DNA of 64,000 nt, from contig JAAEZM010000008.1 of the NCBI GenBank assembly GCA_018222865.1, positions 1 to 64,000 of the forward strand. Direction: 5' to 3'. The position numbers and the translations under genes are program-made. Position 1 is the first letter of the stretch. Each line of letters begins with the position of its first letter. The notes below the pieces were generated by a model. The model was not told where the DNA came from. It did no database searches and worked only from the letters and a program-made list of their open reading frames with translations. Below are positions 8,836 through 17,654 of this stretch, in pieces. The DNA comes from Alphaproteobacteria bacterium. Lineage in GTDB: Bacteria > Pseudomonadota > Alphaproteobacteria > Caulobacterales > Maricaulaceae.

Positions 8836-10072
8836 GTATGAAGCGCTCGACACCAGGGGAAAGAAGTCCAAGGGCGTGATCACCGCGGATAGTGAGGTTG
8901 CCGCTCGACGTGAACTGCGTGGCCGCTCCCTGGCCCCACTGAGTATTCGTGATGCAGACCGCGGCGCCGGAAGAGCCTCCGCTCCGCTCGATGGTGAAGG
9001 TTTCTCCCTCGACAAGTTGCGGCTGGGGCAGGCTCAGCTCTCTTCTCGTGAGCTTATGCTCTTCACCCGGCAGATGGCGAGCCTAATCGGGGCGGGTATG
9101 CCCTTGGCTGAAACATTGGGGCTGATCGCGGAGCAGGGTTCGAAACATCATGTCCGCAAAATCCTCATGGCGGTGCGTGTGCGCGTCACGGAGGGGGAGC
9201 GCTTCTCGACAGCGCTGGATGGATTTCCCGGCTCATTCCCCGCGGTCTATCGTGCCATGATTGCTGCCGGCGAGAGTGCAGGCGGTTTGCCGGAAGTGCT
9301 TGAACGTCTGGCGGAGTATCTCGAGAAGGACCAGGCTGTCCGAAACCGCATCACCGGCGCAATGATCTATCCAGCGGTTCTGACCGTTGTGGCGCTTGGG
9401 GTGATCACCTTGCTGATGACGTTCGTGGTGCCGCGCATTGCCGAGCAATTCACCGGTATGGGGATGGACTTGCCGATGCTGACCCGGGTGATGATCGCAA
9501 CATCGGGCTTTCTGCAGAGCTTCTGGCCGTTCCTGCTGGCCGGTTTGATGGCGCTGGTGATCGCCTCAACGGTTTTGATCCAGCAAAAACCGGTACGCGC
9601 GATTGTCGATGCGGCGCTGGTCCGCCTTCCCTTGCTGGGGGGCTTTTTGCGTCAGGTCGAAGCGGCGCGGTTTTCCCGTACGATGGGCATCCTCATTGAA
9701 TCGGGAAGTGTCCTTCCGGATGCGCTCCGCGCTGCGCAACGCGCTGCGGGCAATATGGCCTTTCAGACGCGCCTGGGCGATGTGATCCGGGATGTCGAAA
9801 CTGGCAAGGGACTGTCCGATGCCATGCGCGCGCGGGGCTGGTTTCCGCCCTTGGTGCTGTTCATGATCGCCGCGGGCGAGCGTTCCGGTGCATTGGGTGA
9901 TATGTTTCGACGTGCAGCAGACCAGTTGGAGCAAGACATCGATACCTCCGTCTCCATCGGGCTGAACCTGTTGGAGCCGGGTATTATTCTCATTCTCGGG
10001 GTAGCGGTTGCGCTGATCGTCTTGTCCATCCTGCTCCCCATGCTGCAACTCAATACCATGGCGTTCGGATAG
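8822..10072 (+). CDS. gspF: Type II secretion inner-membrane platform protein GspF
   Basis: The 416-residue product begins MPAFEYEALDTRGK, the standard GspF/PilC opening, and has two T2SSF domains (about 85-205 and 290-410) with three predicted membrane segments (about 178-200, 228-250, 385-410). GESAGGLPEVLERLAEYLE and GERSGALGDMF are the paired family motifs. It is the platform protein coupled to GspE during pseudopilus assembly. ATG 8822 has GGAG six bases upstream and overlaps the gspE end; the frame is open farther upstream, but that stretch is only gspE in another frame. Confidence 0.96.
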   Translation: MPAFEYEALDTRGKKSKGVITADSEVAARRELRGRSLAPLSIRDADRGAGRASAPLDGEGFSLDKLRLGQAQLSSRELMLFTRQMASLIGAGMPLAETLGLIAEQGSKHHVRKILMAVRVRVTEGERFSTALDGFPGSFPAVYRAMIAAGESAGGLPEVLERLAEYLEKDQAVRNRITGAMIYPAVLTVVALGVITLLMTFVVPRIAEQFTGMGMDLPMLTRVMIATSGFLQSFWPFLLAGLMALVIASTVLIQQKPVRAIVDAALVRLPLLGGFLRQVEAARFSRTMGILIESGSVLPDALRAAQRAAGNMAFQTRLGDVIRDVETGKGLSDAMRARGWFPPLVLFMIAAGERSGALGDMFRRAADQLEQDIDTSVSIGLNLLEPGIILILGVAVALIVLSILLPMLQLNTMAFG

Positions 10073-10096
10073 AGCGTCGGTTTCAGGAGTTTTGAT

Positions 10097-10561
10097 ATGA
10101 CAACATCAACGCCGCAGAAGACGGATATGGCACCGCGTGAGGATGAAGATCGCGAAGCGGGCTTCTCCCTGACCGAGATCATGATTTCCGTATTTATCAT
10201 TGGGCTGATGGGAACGATCGTTGTGCTCAATGTTCTGCCCATGGGCGATCAGGCCATGGTTCAAAAGGCGCGGGCTGATATCGCGACGTTTGAGCAGGCG
10301 CTGCAGGCCTATCGTCTGGATATGCGCGCCTATCCCACCTCTGAACAAGGGCTCGAGGCTCTGGTGACCGCGCCGCGTGATGCCGAGAATTATCGCACTG
10401 GCGGATATATTGATCGCTTGCGCGATGACCCGTGGGGCAATCCGTACCAATACGTCTATCCGGGCCGCGATGGCGCCTTGTTCGATATCTACTCTCTTGG
10501 CGCAGATGGCCGTGAGGGCGGTGAAGAGCTCGATGCTGATATCGGCAACTGGGAGGGCTGA
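10097..10561 (+). CDS. gspG: Major pseudopilin GspG
   Basis: Main subunit of the T2SS pseudopilus. The 154-residue precursor has an unusually long charged leader (about 22 residues) ending EAG, then FSLTEIMISVFIIGLMG: cleavage after Gly with Glu at +5, followed by the hydrophobic assembly helix. The globular part carries the GspG signature YPTSEQGLEALV and a C-terminal DPWGNPYQY with an acidic loop, probably the calcium site. A good ribosome site (CAGGAG) precedes ATG 10097. It begins 24 bases after gspF, the largest gap in the operon, which fits a more highly translated gene. Confidence 0.96.
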   Translation: MTTSTPQKTDMAPREDEDREAGFSLTEIMISVFIIGLMGTIVVLNVLPMGDQAMVQKARADIATFEQALQAYRLDMRAYPTSEQGLEALVTAPRDAENYRTGGYIDRLRDDPWGNPYQYVYPGRDGALFDIYSLGADGREGGEELDADIGNWEG

Positions 10562-11070
10562 TGCCCGCGCGTTTGCCAAAGGATGCCGGGGTTTCGCTGA
10601 TCGAGATCCTGGTCGCGGTGATGGTGATCGGTGTGGTTTCCTCAGCCATTGTTCTGTCCCTACAATTGGGCGATAGCGCGATTGAAGAAGAGGCGGATCG
10701 CCTGAGTGCCCGTCTGATTTTTGCACGCGATGAAGCGATCACGACCGGCCAGCCCGTCGGATTGATCCTCGAGGAGTTCGGGACGCGCTACAGTTTCGAG
10801 CGCTATGTCGATGGCCGGTGGTGGCCCTTGGCAGAAAATCCGGCTTTTGCGCGCCACGACCTGGCCGAGGATGTCGAGCTGGAAGTCGTTGATGCCGCAC
10901 TCGCGCAGGCGGGTCAAAGCGAAGAGGGCGCGCCGCGTTATCCGCTTTTCTGGTTCGACCCTGCCGGCCTGACCGAACCCTTCACCTTGCGCCTTCGCGA
11001 TGCGGAGCAGACGCTGGAACTGCGCTGGACGGCGCGCGGCAGTGAGGGCTGGGAGCGCGTGGCGGGATGA
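10561..11070 (+). CDS. gspH: Minor pseudopilin GspH
   Basis: The 169-residue precursor has the prepilin site DAG then VSLIEILVAVMVIGVVSSA, with Glu at +5 and Val rather than Phe at +1. The body (SARLIFARDEAITTGQPVGL) matches GspH minor pseudopilins, which help form the pseudopilus tip. It starts inside the gspG stop (TGATG) and ends in an ATGA overlap with gspI. Confidence 0.9.
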   Translation: MPARLPKDAGVSLIEILVAVMVIGVVSSAIVLSLQLGDSAIEEEADRLSARLIFARDEAITTGQPVGLILEEFGTRYSFERYVDGRWWPLAENPAFARHDLAEDVELEVVDAALAQAGQSEEGAPRYPLFWFDPAGLTEPFTLRLRDAEQTLELRWTARGSEGWERVAG

Positions 11071-11426
11071 GACGCGACGACGGATTCACCCTCATCGAAA
11101 TGATGGTTGCGCTGGCCATTCTGGCGCTCGCCGGCCTCGCCGTGCTCAATATGATGCAGGCCTCGACGCGTAATGCTGCTGCCGTCGAGACACGCTCCCT
11201 GGCCATGCTCGCGGCCGAAAACCTCCTGAACGAGCAAGTCCTGTCTCCGCAAACACCACAGGGCGGCAATGGTCTCTACGAGCTCGCCGGTATCGCCTAT
11301 GCCTGGGACTTCAGGGTTGAAGACACGACGGATCAAGATCTATTGCGTTTGGTGATCGTGGTCCGTGGACCTGATAGCGACCAGATCCTGGCGGAGGTGG
11401 AAACCTATCGCCGCAGGGGGCGCTGA
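11067..11426 (+). CDS. gspI: Minor pseudopilin GspI
   Basis: The 119-residue precursor has a very short leader MRRDDG, then FTLIEMMVALAILALAGLA with Glu at +5. The segment LAMLAAENLLNEQ is typical of GspI. With GspJ and GspK it forms the tip complex that starts pseudopilus assembly. Overlaps: ATGA with gspH and TGATG with gspJ. Confidence 0.92.
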   Translation: MRRDDGFTLIEMMVALAILALAGLAVLNMMQASTRNAAAVETRSLAMLAAENLLNEQVLSPQTPQGGNGLYELAGIAYAWDFRVEDTTDQDLLRLVIVVRGPDSDQILAEVETYRRRGR

Positions 11427-12067
11427 TGTCCAAACAGGCCGGTTTCTCCCTGCTCGAAATCCTCGTTGCGACCTTTGTCTTTTCTCTGGTCACGGCGATT
11501 GCGGTCAGCCTGATGGTGGCCACGATGACCGCCCAGGAGGTCAATGAGGACGCGCTTGAGCGCTCTGCCGGGCTGGATCGGTTGCGAGTGGTTTTGCGCG
11601 AGGACTTTGGACAGATCGCGAACCGAAGCCTGCGCGATGAAGGCGGCTATACGCGGCGCTACAGTTTTGCAGGAGATAGTGACGGTCTGGTGCTGCCGGG
11701 AGGAGGAGAGACTGATGAATTGCTCCTGTCCTTTGCGCGACACGGCCGGGCCAATCCGGGGCAGATCCGTCCGCGCAGCTCCCTGATTTATGTCGAATAC
11801 TTTTTGGACGATGGCGCGCTTATCCGACGGACCCGGGACTATCCCGATCTGGCGGACACCACGCTCACCAGCGAAGAGACCCTGTTTGACAGGTTAGAGG
11901 ATGTCGAGCTGGCCTTTCTCATCGGTTCGATCTGGGTCGCGAGTTATCAGGCGGTGGCTGAGGCTGGTGGCGCCAATCAACCGCTCGCTGTGCGCCTGCG
12001 CTATACCCATCCCGCCTTCGGTGAAATGGAACACATTGTGGCGACCGGGGAAGGGCTGAACCGATGA
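11426..12067 (+). CDS. gspJ: Minor pseudopilin GspJ
   Basis: The 213-residue precursor has the site QAG then FSLLEILVATFVFSLVTA with Glu at +5. The body includes the GspJ-type stretch LRVVLREDFGQIANR and a late VAVRLRYTHPAFGEMEHI-like region before the C-terminus. It partners GspI and GspK at the pseudopilus tip. It overlaps gspI by one base and gspK by four. Confidence 0.92.
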   Translation: MSKQAGFSLLEILVATFVFSLVTAIAVSLMVATMTAQEVNEDALERSAGLDRLRVVLREDFGQIANRSLRDEGGYTRRYSFAGDSDGLVLPGGGETDELLLSFARHGRANPGQIRPRSSLIYVEYFLDDGALIRRTRDYPDLADTTLTSEETLFDRLEDVELAFLIGSIWVASYQAVAEAGGANQPLAVRLRYTHPAFGEMEHIVATGEGLNR

Positions 12068-13050
12068 GCACCAAGCCCGATAAAGAGGCAGGCGCGGCGC
12101 TGATCAGTGCCTTGCTCCTGGTCGCGCTCATGACCTCCATCGCGCTCGCACTGGCAAGTGACATGCGTTACGCGATGCGGCGATCCGCCAATCTCGATAT
12201 TCGTGATCAGGCCTATTGGTATGGGCTGGGTGCCCGCGATTATGCCGAGGCGTTGCTCGGGCGTGCCCTGGATGAGCCGGATACGGCTTTCCGGCCCGAT
12301 GCCAGCTGGCTGACGGGATCACAAGTTTTCCCGATCGAAGATGGTCAATTGGTCGGTCAAATCCGTGATGGAAACAACTGCTTTAATATCAACAGCGTAG
12401 TCGTTCGTGGAGAGAATAATCTTCTGGTCGAAGATCCGCGTCAGCGGCGACGTTTTGAAATGCTGATGCAAGCGCTTGGCGTGCCGCTGCAGGATGCCAG
12501 CCTGATCGCAGCACAGGCAATTGACTGGATCGACAGCGATACTCGCCCCGTGCTCGGCGGCGCTGAGGATGATGCCTATGACGCGCCGGTGCGCGGGTAT
12601 CGTACAGGCAATACGCTGATGGCAGAGCGCGAGGAATTGCTGAGTCTGGCGGCTATGACGCCGGCGATCTATCAGGCGCTCGAACCTCTGGTCTGTGCTC
12701 GGCCGGTCGCCGAGCATTTGCCAACAAACATCAATACGCTGACCCTCGACCAGACGCCTTTGCTCATGGCCATGTTCGAAGGGGAGCTGAGCCGGAGCGA
12801 TGCGGAAGGCGTGCTGATCCGCAGGCCACAGGCCGGCTATGCTGCGATCACGGAATTCTGGAGCGATCCGGTCATGGTGGCGCTGGAGCCGGACATGTCT
12901 GTGCAATCGATATTCGGACTGACGACGAATTACTTTGAGATTGAAATCAATGTGCTTTATGCGGGCATGCGGTTTGAACTCTTCGAGATTGTCGAGTGGC
13001 GTGGCGAAAACCTTCGTCGATTGTCCCAACGATATGGAAGCTTTTCATGA
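12064..13050 (+). CDS. gspK: Minor pseudopilin GspK, tip subunit
   Basis: The 328-residue product is the largest pseudopilin, as expected for GspK. After the leader ending EAG the mature part starts AALISALLLVALMTSIALA; position +5 is Ser, not Glu, in keeping with GspK, which characteristically lacks Glu5. The body has DGNNCFNINSV and AQAIDWIDSD, family motifs of the inserted alpha domain. It caps the pseudopilus tip. The ATGA overlap with gspL implies coupled translation. Confidence 0.93.
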   Translation: MSTKPDKEAGAALISALLLVALMTSIALALASDMRYAMRRSANLDIRDQAYWYGLGARDYAEALLGRALDEPDTAFRPDASWLTGSQVFPIEDGQLVGQIRDGNNCFNINSVVVRGENNLLVEDPRQRRRFEMLMQALGVPLQDASLIAAQAIDWIDSDTRPVLGGAEDDAYDAPVRGYRTGNTLMAEREELLSLAAMTPAIYQALEPLVCARPVAEHLPTNINTLTLDQTPLLMAMFEGELSRSDAEGVLIRRPQAGYAAITEFWSDPVMVALEPDMSVQSIFGLTTNYFEIEINVLYAGMRFELFEIVEWRGENLRRLSQRYGSFS

Positions 13051-14264
13051 GTCAGGATCTGGTGATCCATCTGCGCGATGACGGCCGAGTGAATTGGTCC
13101 ATTCTGGCGCGCGAAAACGGCGAACGCCTGACTGCTGGTGCTGCGCATCTTGATGCGCTGCCGGAGCTTCCCGCCGTCGAGATCTCTCGCACAATCTTGC
13201 TGCTTCCGGCTGAGCGGGTCTTTGCCTCTCAGATCGAAGTACCCGCACGCAGTGAGCGTGAGGCCCGTCAGGCCGCGCCTTTCCTGATCGAGGATGAGCT
13301 GGCGTCCAGCCTGGACAGCACGCGCATTGTGACAGGCGCCAAGAATGCAGATGGCCGCCGCTGGGTATTCGCTGTTGAAGACAGCTGGATTGAGGCGATT
13401 ATCCACCAACTCGCGCCCTTGATTTCGCGCCCGCTTCACATTCTGCCAGATGCATTGGCTGCGGCGGACGAAGATGCCGCGCTCACGCTTTTTGACCGCG
13501 ATGGTCATGTTCTCTTCTGGTATGGCGAAAGCGCGCGCGAACTGGCCCAGCAGGCCGGCGGAGCGGTCGATCCCGTTCTCTTCAACCACATCGCCCACGC
13601 ATTGGTGGGGGGAGCCGCAGGCGGACAGATAAAGGTCTCACCGACCTTGGGGCTGACAGGTCCGGGCTTTGTCGCGGCGGCGCGCGAGGATCTTGATCTG
13701 CGCACGCGTCGCTTTGAGGACGGCTTCCTGGCGAGTTTGCCGGCGCTCGCTGGTGAGGGCTGGCTATCCACCTTGGACTGGGGGGCATGGCTCAAGCCCT
13801 TGCGCCGCGCCGGCATGGCTGCGGCCGCCTTGGCGTTTGGCTTCGCGGCGCTCTTTATTGGTGAGGGTGTCTATTATCGCATACAGGCTGATCGCTTTGA
13901 TACGGCAAGTGTCGAGGTCTTCCGCCAGGCCGTGCCGGAGGTAACACGCCGCGTTATCCCGGCGGAAGCGGAACGCCTTTTGCGGGACCGGATCACGGCT
14001 TTGGGCGGGGGCGAGAGCTCATCCTTCCTGCAGCTCACCTCCGCGCTCGCGCAATTGATCGAAGGTAATGAGCGCGTCCGTGTCGAGCATATCCGGTTTG
14101 ACCAGTCACGCGGCGAGCTTCGGGTCTCTGCGGTCTATACAGATTTCGCCGACTTCGATGCGCTCAGCGCTGCCGGCGAGGCGATGGGGATTAGTCTGCA
14201 GGATGAAGGTGCCCGTGAGGGGACAGATGGCCTGCAGGGCGAATTTGTGGTGAGGCTGCAATGA
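13047..14264 (+). CDS. gspL: Type II secretion platform protein GspL
   Basis: The 405-residue product has an N-terminal cytoplasmic actin-like domain (to about residue 245) that binds GspE, one membrane helix (about 255-275, LAFGFAALFIGEGVYY), and a periplasmic ferredoxin-like domain for GspM contact. The motif LLLPAERVFASQIEVP is typical of GspL. ATG 13047 overlaps the gspK stop; an open frame farther upstream belongs to gspK sequence. Confidence 0.92.
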   Translation: MSQDLVIHLRDDGRVNWSILARENGERLTAGAAHLDALPELPAVEISRTILLLPAERVFASQIEVPARSEREARQAAPFLIEDELASSLDSTRIVTGAKNADGRRWVFAVEDSWIEAIIHQLAPLISRPLHILPDALAAADEDAALTLFDRDGHVLFWYGESARELAQQAGGAVDPVLFNHIAHALVGGAAGGQIKVSPTLGLTGPGFVAAAREDLDLRTRRFEDGFLASLPALAGEGWLSTLDWGAWLKPLRRAGMAAAALAFGFAALFIGEGVYYRIQADRFDTASVEVFRQAVPEVTRRVIPAEAERLLRDRITALGGGESSSFLQLTSALAQLIEGNERVRVEHIRFDQSRGELRVSAVYTDFADFDALSAAGEAMGISLQDEGAREGTDGLQGEFVVRLQ

Positions 14265-14767
14265 ACGCGCTATTCGCACAGCTGAAAGAATACTGGCAGG
14301 GGCGCACGGATCGCGAACAGATCCTCTATGCAGTGATGGGCGTTCTGACGGCCTATCTCCTTGCCCATTTCGCCATCATCCAGCCCCTGGCAAACTTCCA
14401 CGACCGCTCGCGTGCCAGTTATGCGGCATCGATGGAGCTCTTCCGTGCGATTGAGGCGGATGCGATCAGCTATCGTGAATTGAGTGCCGGTGCGGCGCAG
14501 ACCTCGACCACCACTCAGCAATCCATGCGCTCGATTGTCGGATCATTGGCTCTAACCCATTCGATCTCCATTGCTCGCCTTATTCCTGGGGAGGATGGCT
14601 CGCTGACCGTGAATATCGAGCGCGCTGAAACCGCGGCGGTGATGCAGTGGCTGATCGATCTGGAAGAGCGGTTTGGCATTCGCGTGACCAGTAGTTCCAT
14701 GGATGCGGCGGGCGGAACCTTCGTTCAGGCCAACTTTGTCCTGCGCCGGTCCGGGGGGGCGTCATGA
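14261..14767 (+). CDS. gspM: Type II secretion platform protein GspM
   Basis: The 168-residue product has a short cytoplasmic N-terminus with WQGRTDREQILYAVMG, one membrane helix (about 22-42) and a small periplasmic ferredoxin-like domain ending in ANFVLRRSGG. It pairs with GspL in the inner-membrane platform. Weak sequence conservation is normal for this family, so order between gspL and gspN is part of the evidence. ATGA overlaps lie at both ends. Confidence 0.88.
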   Translation: MNALFAQLKEYWQGRTDREQILYAVMGVLTAYLLAHFAIIQPLANFHDRSRASYAASMELFRAIEADAISYRELSAGAAQTSTTTQQSMRSIVGSLALTHSISIARLIPGEDGSLTVNIERAETAAVMQWLIDLEERFGIRVTSSSMDAAGGTFVQANFVLRRSGGAS

Positions 14768-15492
14768 TCCTGCGTGGTGGATTATTCCTGGTCTTCATAC
14801 TCGGCTGGCTTCTGGCGCTGATGCCCCTCAAGGGCGTGATGCTCGCCGCCGGTGGCGCATCGGCTTTCGGCTATCAGGATGTCTTCGGGACGATCTGGTC
14901 CGGTCGGATTTACGGGCTCAATCTGAATGGTGAGCGCGTCGACGAAATCACGGTTTCACTTGAACCTTTGCCGCTGGTGACGGGACAGCTGAGCGCGGAC
15001 TGGCGGATCTCCGATTCGAGCCTGCGGGGCTCAGGTCATGCCTCCTGGGCAGGTGACCGGGTCACCGCGCGCGATACCGCGCTGGATGTGTCGGTTTATC
15101 GTTTCGGTTTTGGCGATATTCCCGGGCTGACCGGCGATGAAAGTGTGCGGATATCCCTGCTTGAGCTGGATATGCGTGGCGATGTCTGTCATCGCGCGGT
15201 TGGAGATGTGCGCAGCGATGTGCTGGCCCAGCTCGCCGAGAGCTATGGCTTTACCGGTCCGGTGCTTGAGGGCATGCTGACGTGCATTGATGAGCGATTG
15301 GCGCTCGATCTGTCTGGTCAGTCCGATGCGCTGGACCTTACGGGGCGAGTTTATTTCACCCGGCAAGGCTATGAGTGGGATCTTCAGGCCGAGACAAGCC
15401 AGGGCGAGCTTGCCGACGTCCTTTCCCTGATGGGATTGGAGCGGGATGGAGCGGTCTGGCGGCACACAGGGAGTGCCCAATATGCGCGCTAA
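14764..15492 (+). CDS. gspN: Type II secretion protein GspN
   Basis: The 242-residue product has an N-terminal membrane anchor (ILRGGLFLVFILGWLLALMP) and a periplasmic beta-rich domain beginning GVMLAAGGASAFGYQDVFGTIWSG, typical of GspN. Two cysteines (in DVCHRAV and MLTCIDE) could form a disulfide. GspN is present in only some T2SS and its exact role is not settled. Its last codons overlap the start of the downstream lipoprotein gene by 11 bases. Confidence 0.87.
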   Translation: MILRGGLFLVFILGWLLALMPLKGVMLAAGGASAFGYQDVFGTIWSGRIYGLNLNGERVDEITVSLEPLPLVTGQLSADWRISDSSLRGSGHASWAGDRVTARDTALDVSVYRFGFGDIPGLTGDESVRISLLELDMRGDVCHRAVGDVRSDVLAQLAESYGFTGPVLEGMLTCIDERLALDLSGQSDALDLTGRVYFTRQGYEWDLQAETSQGELADVLSLMGLERDGAVWRHTGSAQYAR

Positions 15493-16015
15493 AATCTCTA
15501 TGATTTTAATGGCGGTCGTCACCGGATGGGGCCTGGCCGGGTGCGTGACATCGGGCGATGCTCGCGAATCCGGTGCGCAAATGCCGGTCTTTGGCAATGC
15601 GCGCCCGGGAGAGCCGGCGCCGCAAGTGCCGGGGCTGGATGAATTGCCGCCACAAAACCTGGAAGCCGGGACGTGTGCGACTTTCTTCTGGTCCGCGGAT
15701 GATGCCCACCGCTTCCTGGCATTTGAGAATGAGACGGAAGGCTTTGCCAATATTTTCGTCAATGGCAGCGCGCAAGGTTTCTACAACCCGCCTCGCGAGC
15801 GCAATTACGTGGCCGGCGATTCATTCCGTCGCAGCTATGTCGATCCCGGACGCGACCTGAATATCCAGATTTCCGGCCAGATCGGTGATCCGCTGCCAAC
15901 GGGCCAGCGCATTGAGCGGGTGGTCATGCGGGTCAACCAGCCCAATGGCCAGATCCTGGTGATCCCGATGATCGGTCACTATGCCTGCCGGACGCGGTCT
16001 CAGGCCACAGGATAA
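15482..16015 (+). CDS. Lipoprotein at the end of the T2SS operon, candidate pilotin or accessory
   Basis: The 177-residue product starts MRAKISMILMAVVTGWG followed by the lipobox LAGC, so it should be an acylated envelope lipoprotein. The residues after Cys (VTSGD) include no obvious inner-membrane retention signal. The mature part has a Pro-rich spacer, then a compact domain with two cysteines (AGTCATFFW and HYACRTR) that may pair. I do not recognise the family. Start overlap with gspN and a nearby AGGGAG show it is translated with the T2SS genes. Since no GspS-type pilotin is seen here, a role in GspD targeting is a reasonable inference from place and lipidation only. Its 3' end overlaps that of the prepilin peptidase gene. 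Confidence 0.8.
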   Translation: MRAKISMILMAVVTGWGLAGCVTSGDARESGAQMPVFGNARPGEPAPQVPGLDELPPQNLEAGTCATFFWSADDAHRFLAFENETEGFANIFVNGSAQGFYNPPRERNYVAGDSFRRSYVDPGRDLNIQISGQIGDPLPTGQRIERVVMRVNQPNGQILVIPMIGHYACRTRSQATG

Positions 16016-16482
16016 AGGCCCGGGCCGTAGGCGCGGAAGATCCAGCACACCGCAAACCCAAGGGCCAGCCATGGGCCCAGTGCTATTCGCGTCATTGCAG
16101 AGGGCATCTGGCCGCGTATGGCGCCAAGCGTGATGATGTAGAGCAGGGCCGAGGCTGAGGCGATCAAGAGAATAAGCGGGAGTAGATAAGGACCGCACCA
16201 GGCTCCACCGGCAGCGAGGAGTTTGGCATCTCCGCGCCCCAGTGCATGCAGGCCGCGCACACGCAGGTAAAACTGCTCCATCGCAAAGAAGAATCCATAG
16301 CCGATCAGGGCTGCCACAAGATGCAGGAGCAGCGTTCCTAGAATAAGGCTGACACCAAGCCCTGCAGCAATCAGGGGCAGGGTGAAGATGTCCGGCAGGC
16401 GGAAACTCTTCAGATCAATCCACGACAGAACCGAAAGCACGCCGATAAGGCACAGAGTGGCGAGATGCAGAAGAAAATCCAT
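16000..16482 (-). CDS. Short prepilin peptidase of the T2SS (GspO/CpaA type)
   Basis: The 160-residue integral membrane protein has the two aspartate motifs of A24 prepilin peptidases, SWIDLKSFRLPD and GRGDAKLLAAGGAW, in a core of about five to six helices. It lacks the N-terminal cysteine-containing cytoplasmic/methyltransferase part of the full-length PilD/GspO enzymes, so it should cleave but perhaps not N-methylate. Position beside the T2SS operon suggests it processes GspG-K; a second short peptidase (cpaA) sits in the pilus locus. It starts 14 bases after the glycosyltransferase gene on the same strand and converges with the lipoprotein gene. Confidence 0.87.
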   Translation of the reverse strand: MDFLLHLATLCLIGVLSVLSWIDLKSFRLPDIFTLPLIAAGLGVSLILGTLLLHLVAALIGYGFFFAMEQFYLRVRGLHALGRGDAKLLAAGGAWCGPYLLPLILLIASASALLYIITLGAIRGQMPSAMTRIALGPWLALGFAVCWIFRAYGPGLYPVA

Positions 16483-16496
16483 CTCGCGGGCTCATC

Positions 16497-17654
16497 CTAG
16501 TCCAGTTGGGCTTTGCGCAGGCGCAGGCGGCGCCAGAAGCGACGGCGTTCCGGTTTGGGATGCGGCTTCAGGTTTTCCAGGAAATCCAGAGCGCATTGAT
16601 ACCAGGAGTGTTTCTCCGCATGCGCGCGCGGCGCCGAGCGGTCGATCTCCAGACAATCCAGACAGGCCTGGCGCAGGTCTTCATTGATGAAGCCTCCGCC
16701 TGATCCGGGGATGATATCCTTGGGGCCATGTGCCGGATACGCCGCGACGGGCGTCCCGGTGGCCATCGCCTCCAAATTCACCAGGCCGAACGTGTCTGTC
16801 CAGCTGGGGAAGACGAAAACATCGGCATCCGCAAAATGGCGCGCCAGCTCATCACCGAACTTCGCCCCGGTGAATACAGCCTTGGGATATTTCCCCTTGA
16901 GTTCTTCCAGCTGCGGTCCATCGCCGACCACGACCTTCGTGCCGGGCAGATCAAGTTCAAGGAAGGACTCGATATTCTTCTCGACTGCGACACGGCCAAC
17001 ATTCACCCAGACCGGGCGTTCCAGGCCCGCGAAGACATCCTCGCCCCCCATCATCCGCTTGGCCGGATTGAAAAGCTCGATATCGACGCCACGAGCCCAA
17101 GGGGTCAGGTTTTTAAAGCCACGCTTGGTCAGATCGTCGCGCATGGATGGGGTCGTGACCATCATCCGGCCGCCCGCATTGTGGAACCAGCGCATGAAGG
17201 CATAGCCCGCGGCCAGCGGGATGAGCGGCATGCGAGCATTCACATATTCGGGGAATTTGGTGTGATAGCTGGTCGTGAAGGGAAGTTTCCACTTCACACA
17301 GATCCGACGCGCTGCGAGCCCGAGTGGGCCTTCGGTTGCGATATGGATGGCTTCCGGTTCGAACTCGGTAAAACGACGCGCGATATCCTTGCGGGCATTC
17401 ATCGCCAGCTTGATTTCAGGATAGGTCGGCATGGGCATTGTCTTATAGCCGAGGCCGGGGTGGATCACTTCAACCTCTCGGCCCATGCCGCGAAGTTCAG
17501 CGACCGTACGTGAAAGAGTCCGCACGACACCGTTCATCTGCGGTTCCCAGGCGTCCGTCACCAGCATGATACGCTGCGGGCGCTCATCGGTATCAGCGCT
17601 ATCCGGGCCGTTCGTGGTCACAATATTATCCGCGAGGCTTGAGTTTTTAGCCAT
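16497..17654 (-). CDS. GT4-family glycosyltransferase
   Basis: The 385-residue product has a GT-B fold pattern: N-terminal VTDAWEPQMNGVVRTL, the linker segment VWVNVGRVAVEKNIESFLELD, and a donor-site EX7E-like stretch FVFPSWTDTFGLVNLEAMATG. Close relatives transfer mannose or other hexoses to lipids or polysaccharides (MgtA/SqdX-like); the substrate here is not predictable. I chose ATG 17654; an upstream in-frame TTG at 17708 would add 18 residues and lacks a clear ribosome site. It likely forms a two-gene transcript with the prepilin peptidase, though a functional link is doubtful. Confidence 0.88.
   Translation of the reverse strand: MAKNSSLADNIVTTNGPDSADTDERPQRIMLVTDAWEPQMNGVVRTLSRTVAELRGMGREVEVIHPGLGYKTMPMPTYPEIKLAMNARKDIARRFTEFEPEAIHIATEGPLGLAARRICVKWKLPFTTSYHTKFPEYVNARMPLIPLAAGYAFMRWFHNAGGRMMVTTPSMRDDLTKRGFKNLTPWARGVDIELFNPAKRMMGGEDVFAGLERPVWVNVGRVAVEKNIESFLELDLPGTKVVVGDGPQLEELKGKYPKAVFTGAKFGDELARHFADADVFVFPSWTDTFGLVNLEAMATGTPVAAYPAHGPKDIIPGSGGGFINEDLRQACLDCLEIDRSAPRAHAEKHSWYQCALDFLENLKPHPKPERRRFWRRLRLRKAQLD

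Noticed and set aside
12106-12180. Loss of the processing Glu in GspK as a defect
   Set aside because: GspK subunits typically lack Glu at +5, so Ser at this place is normal.
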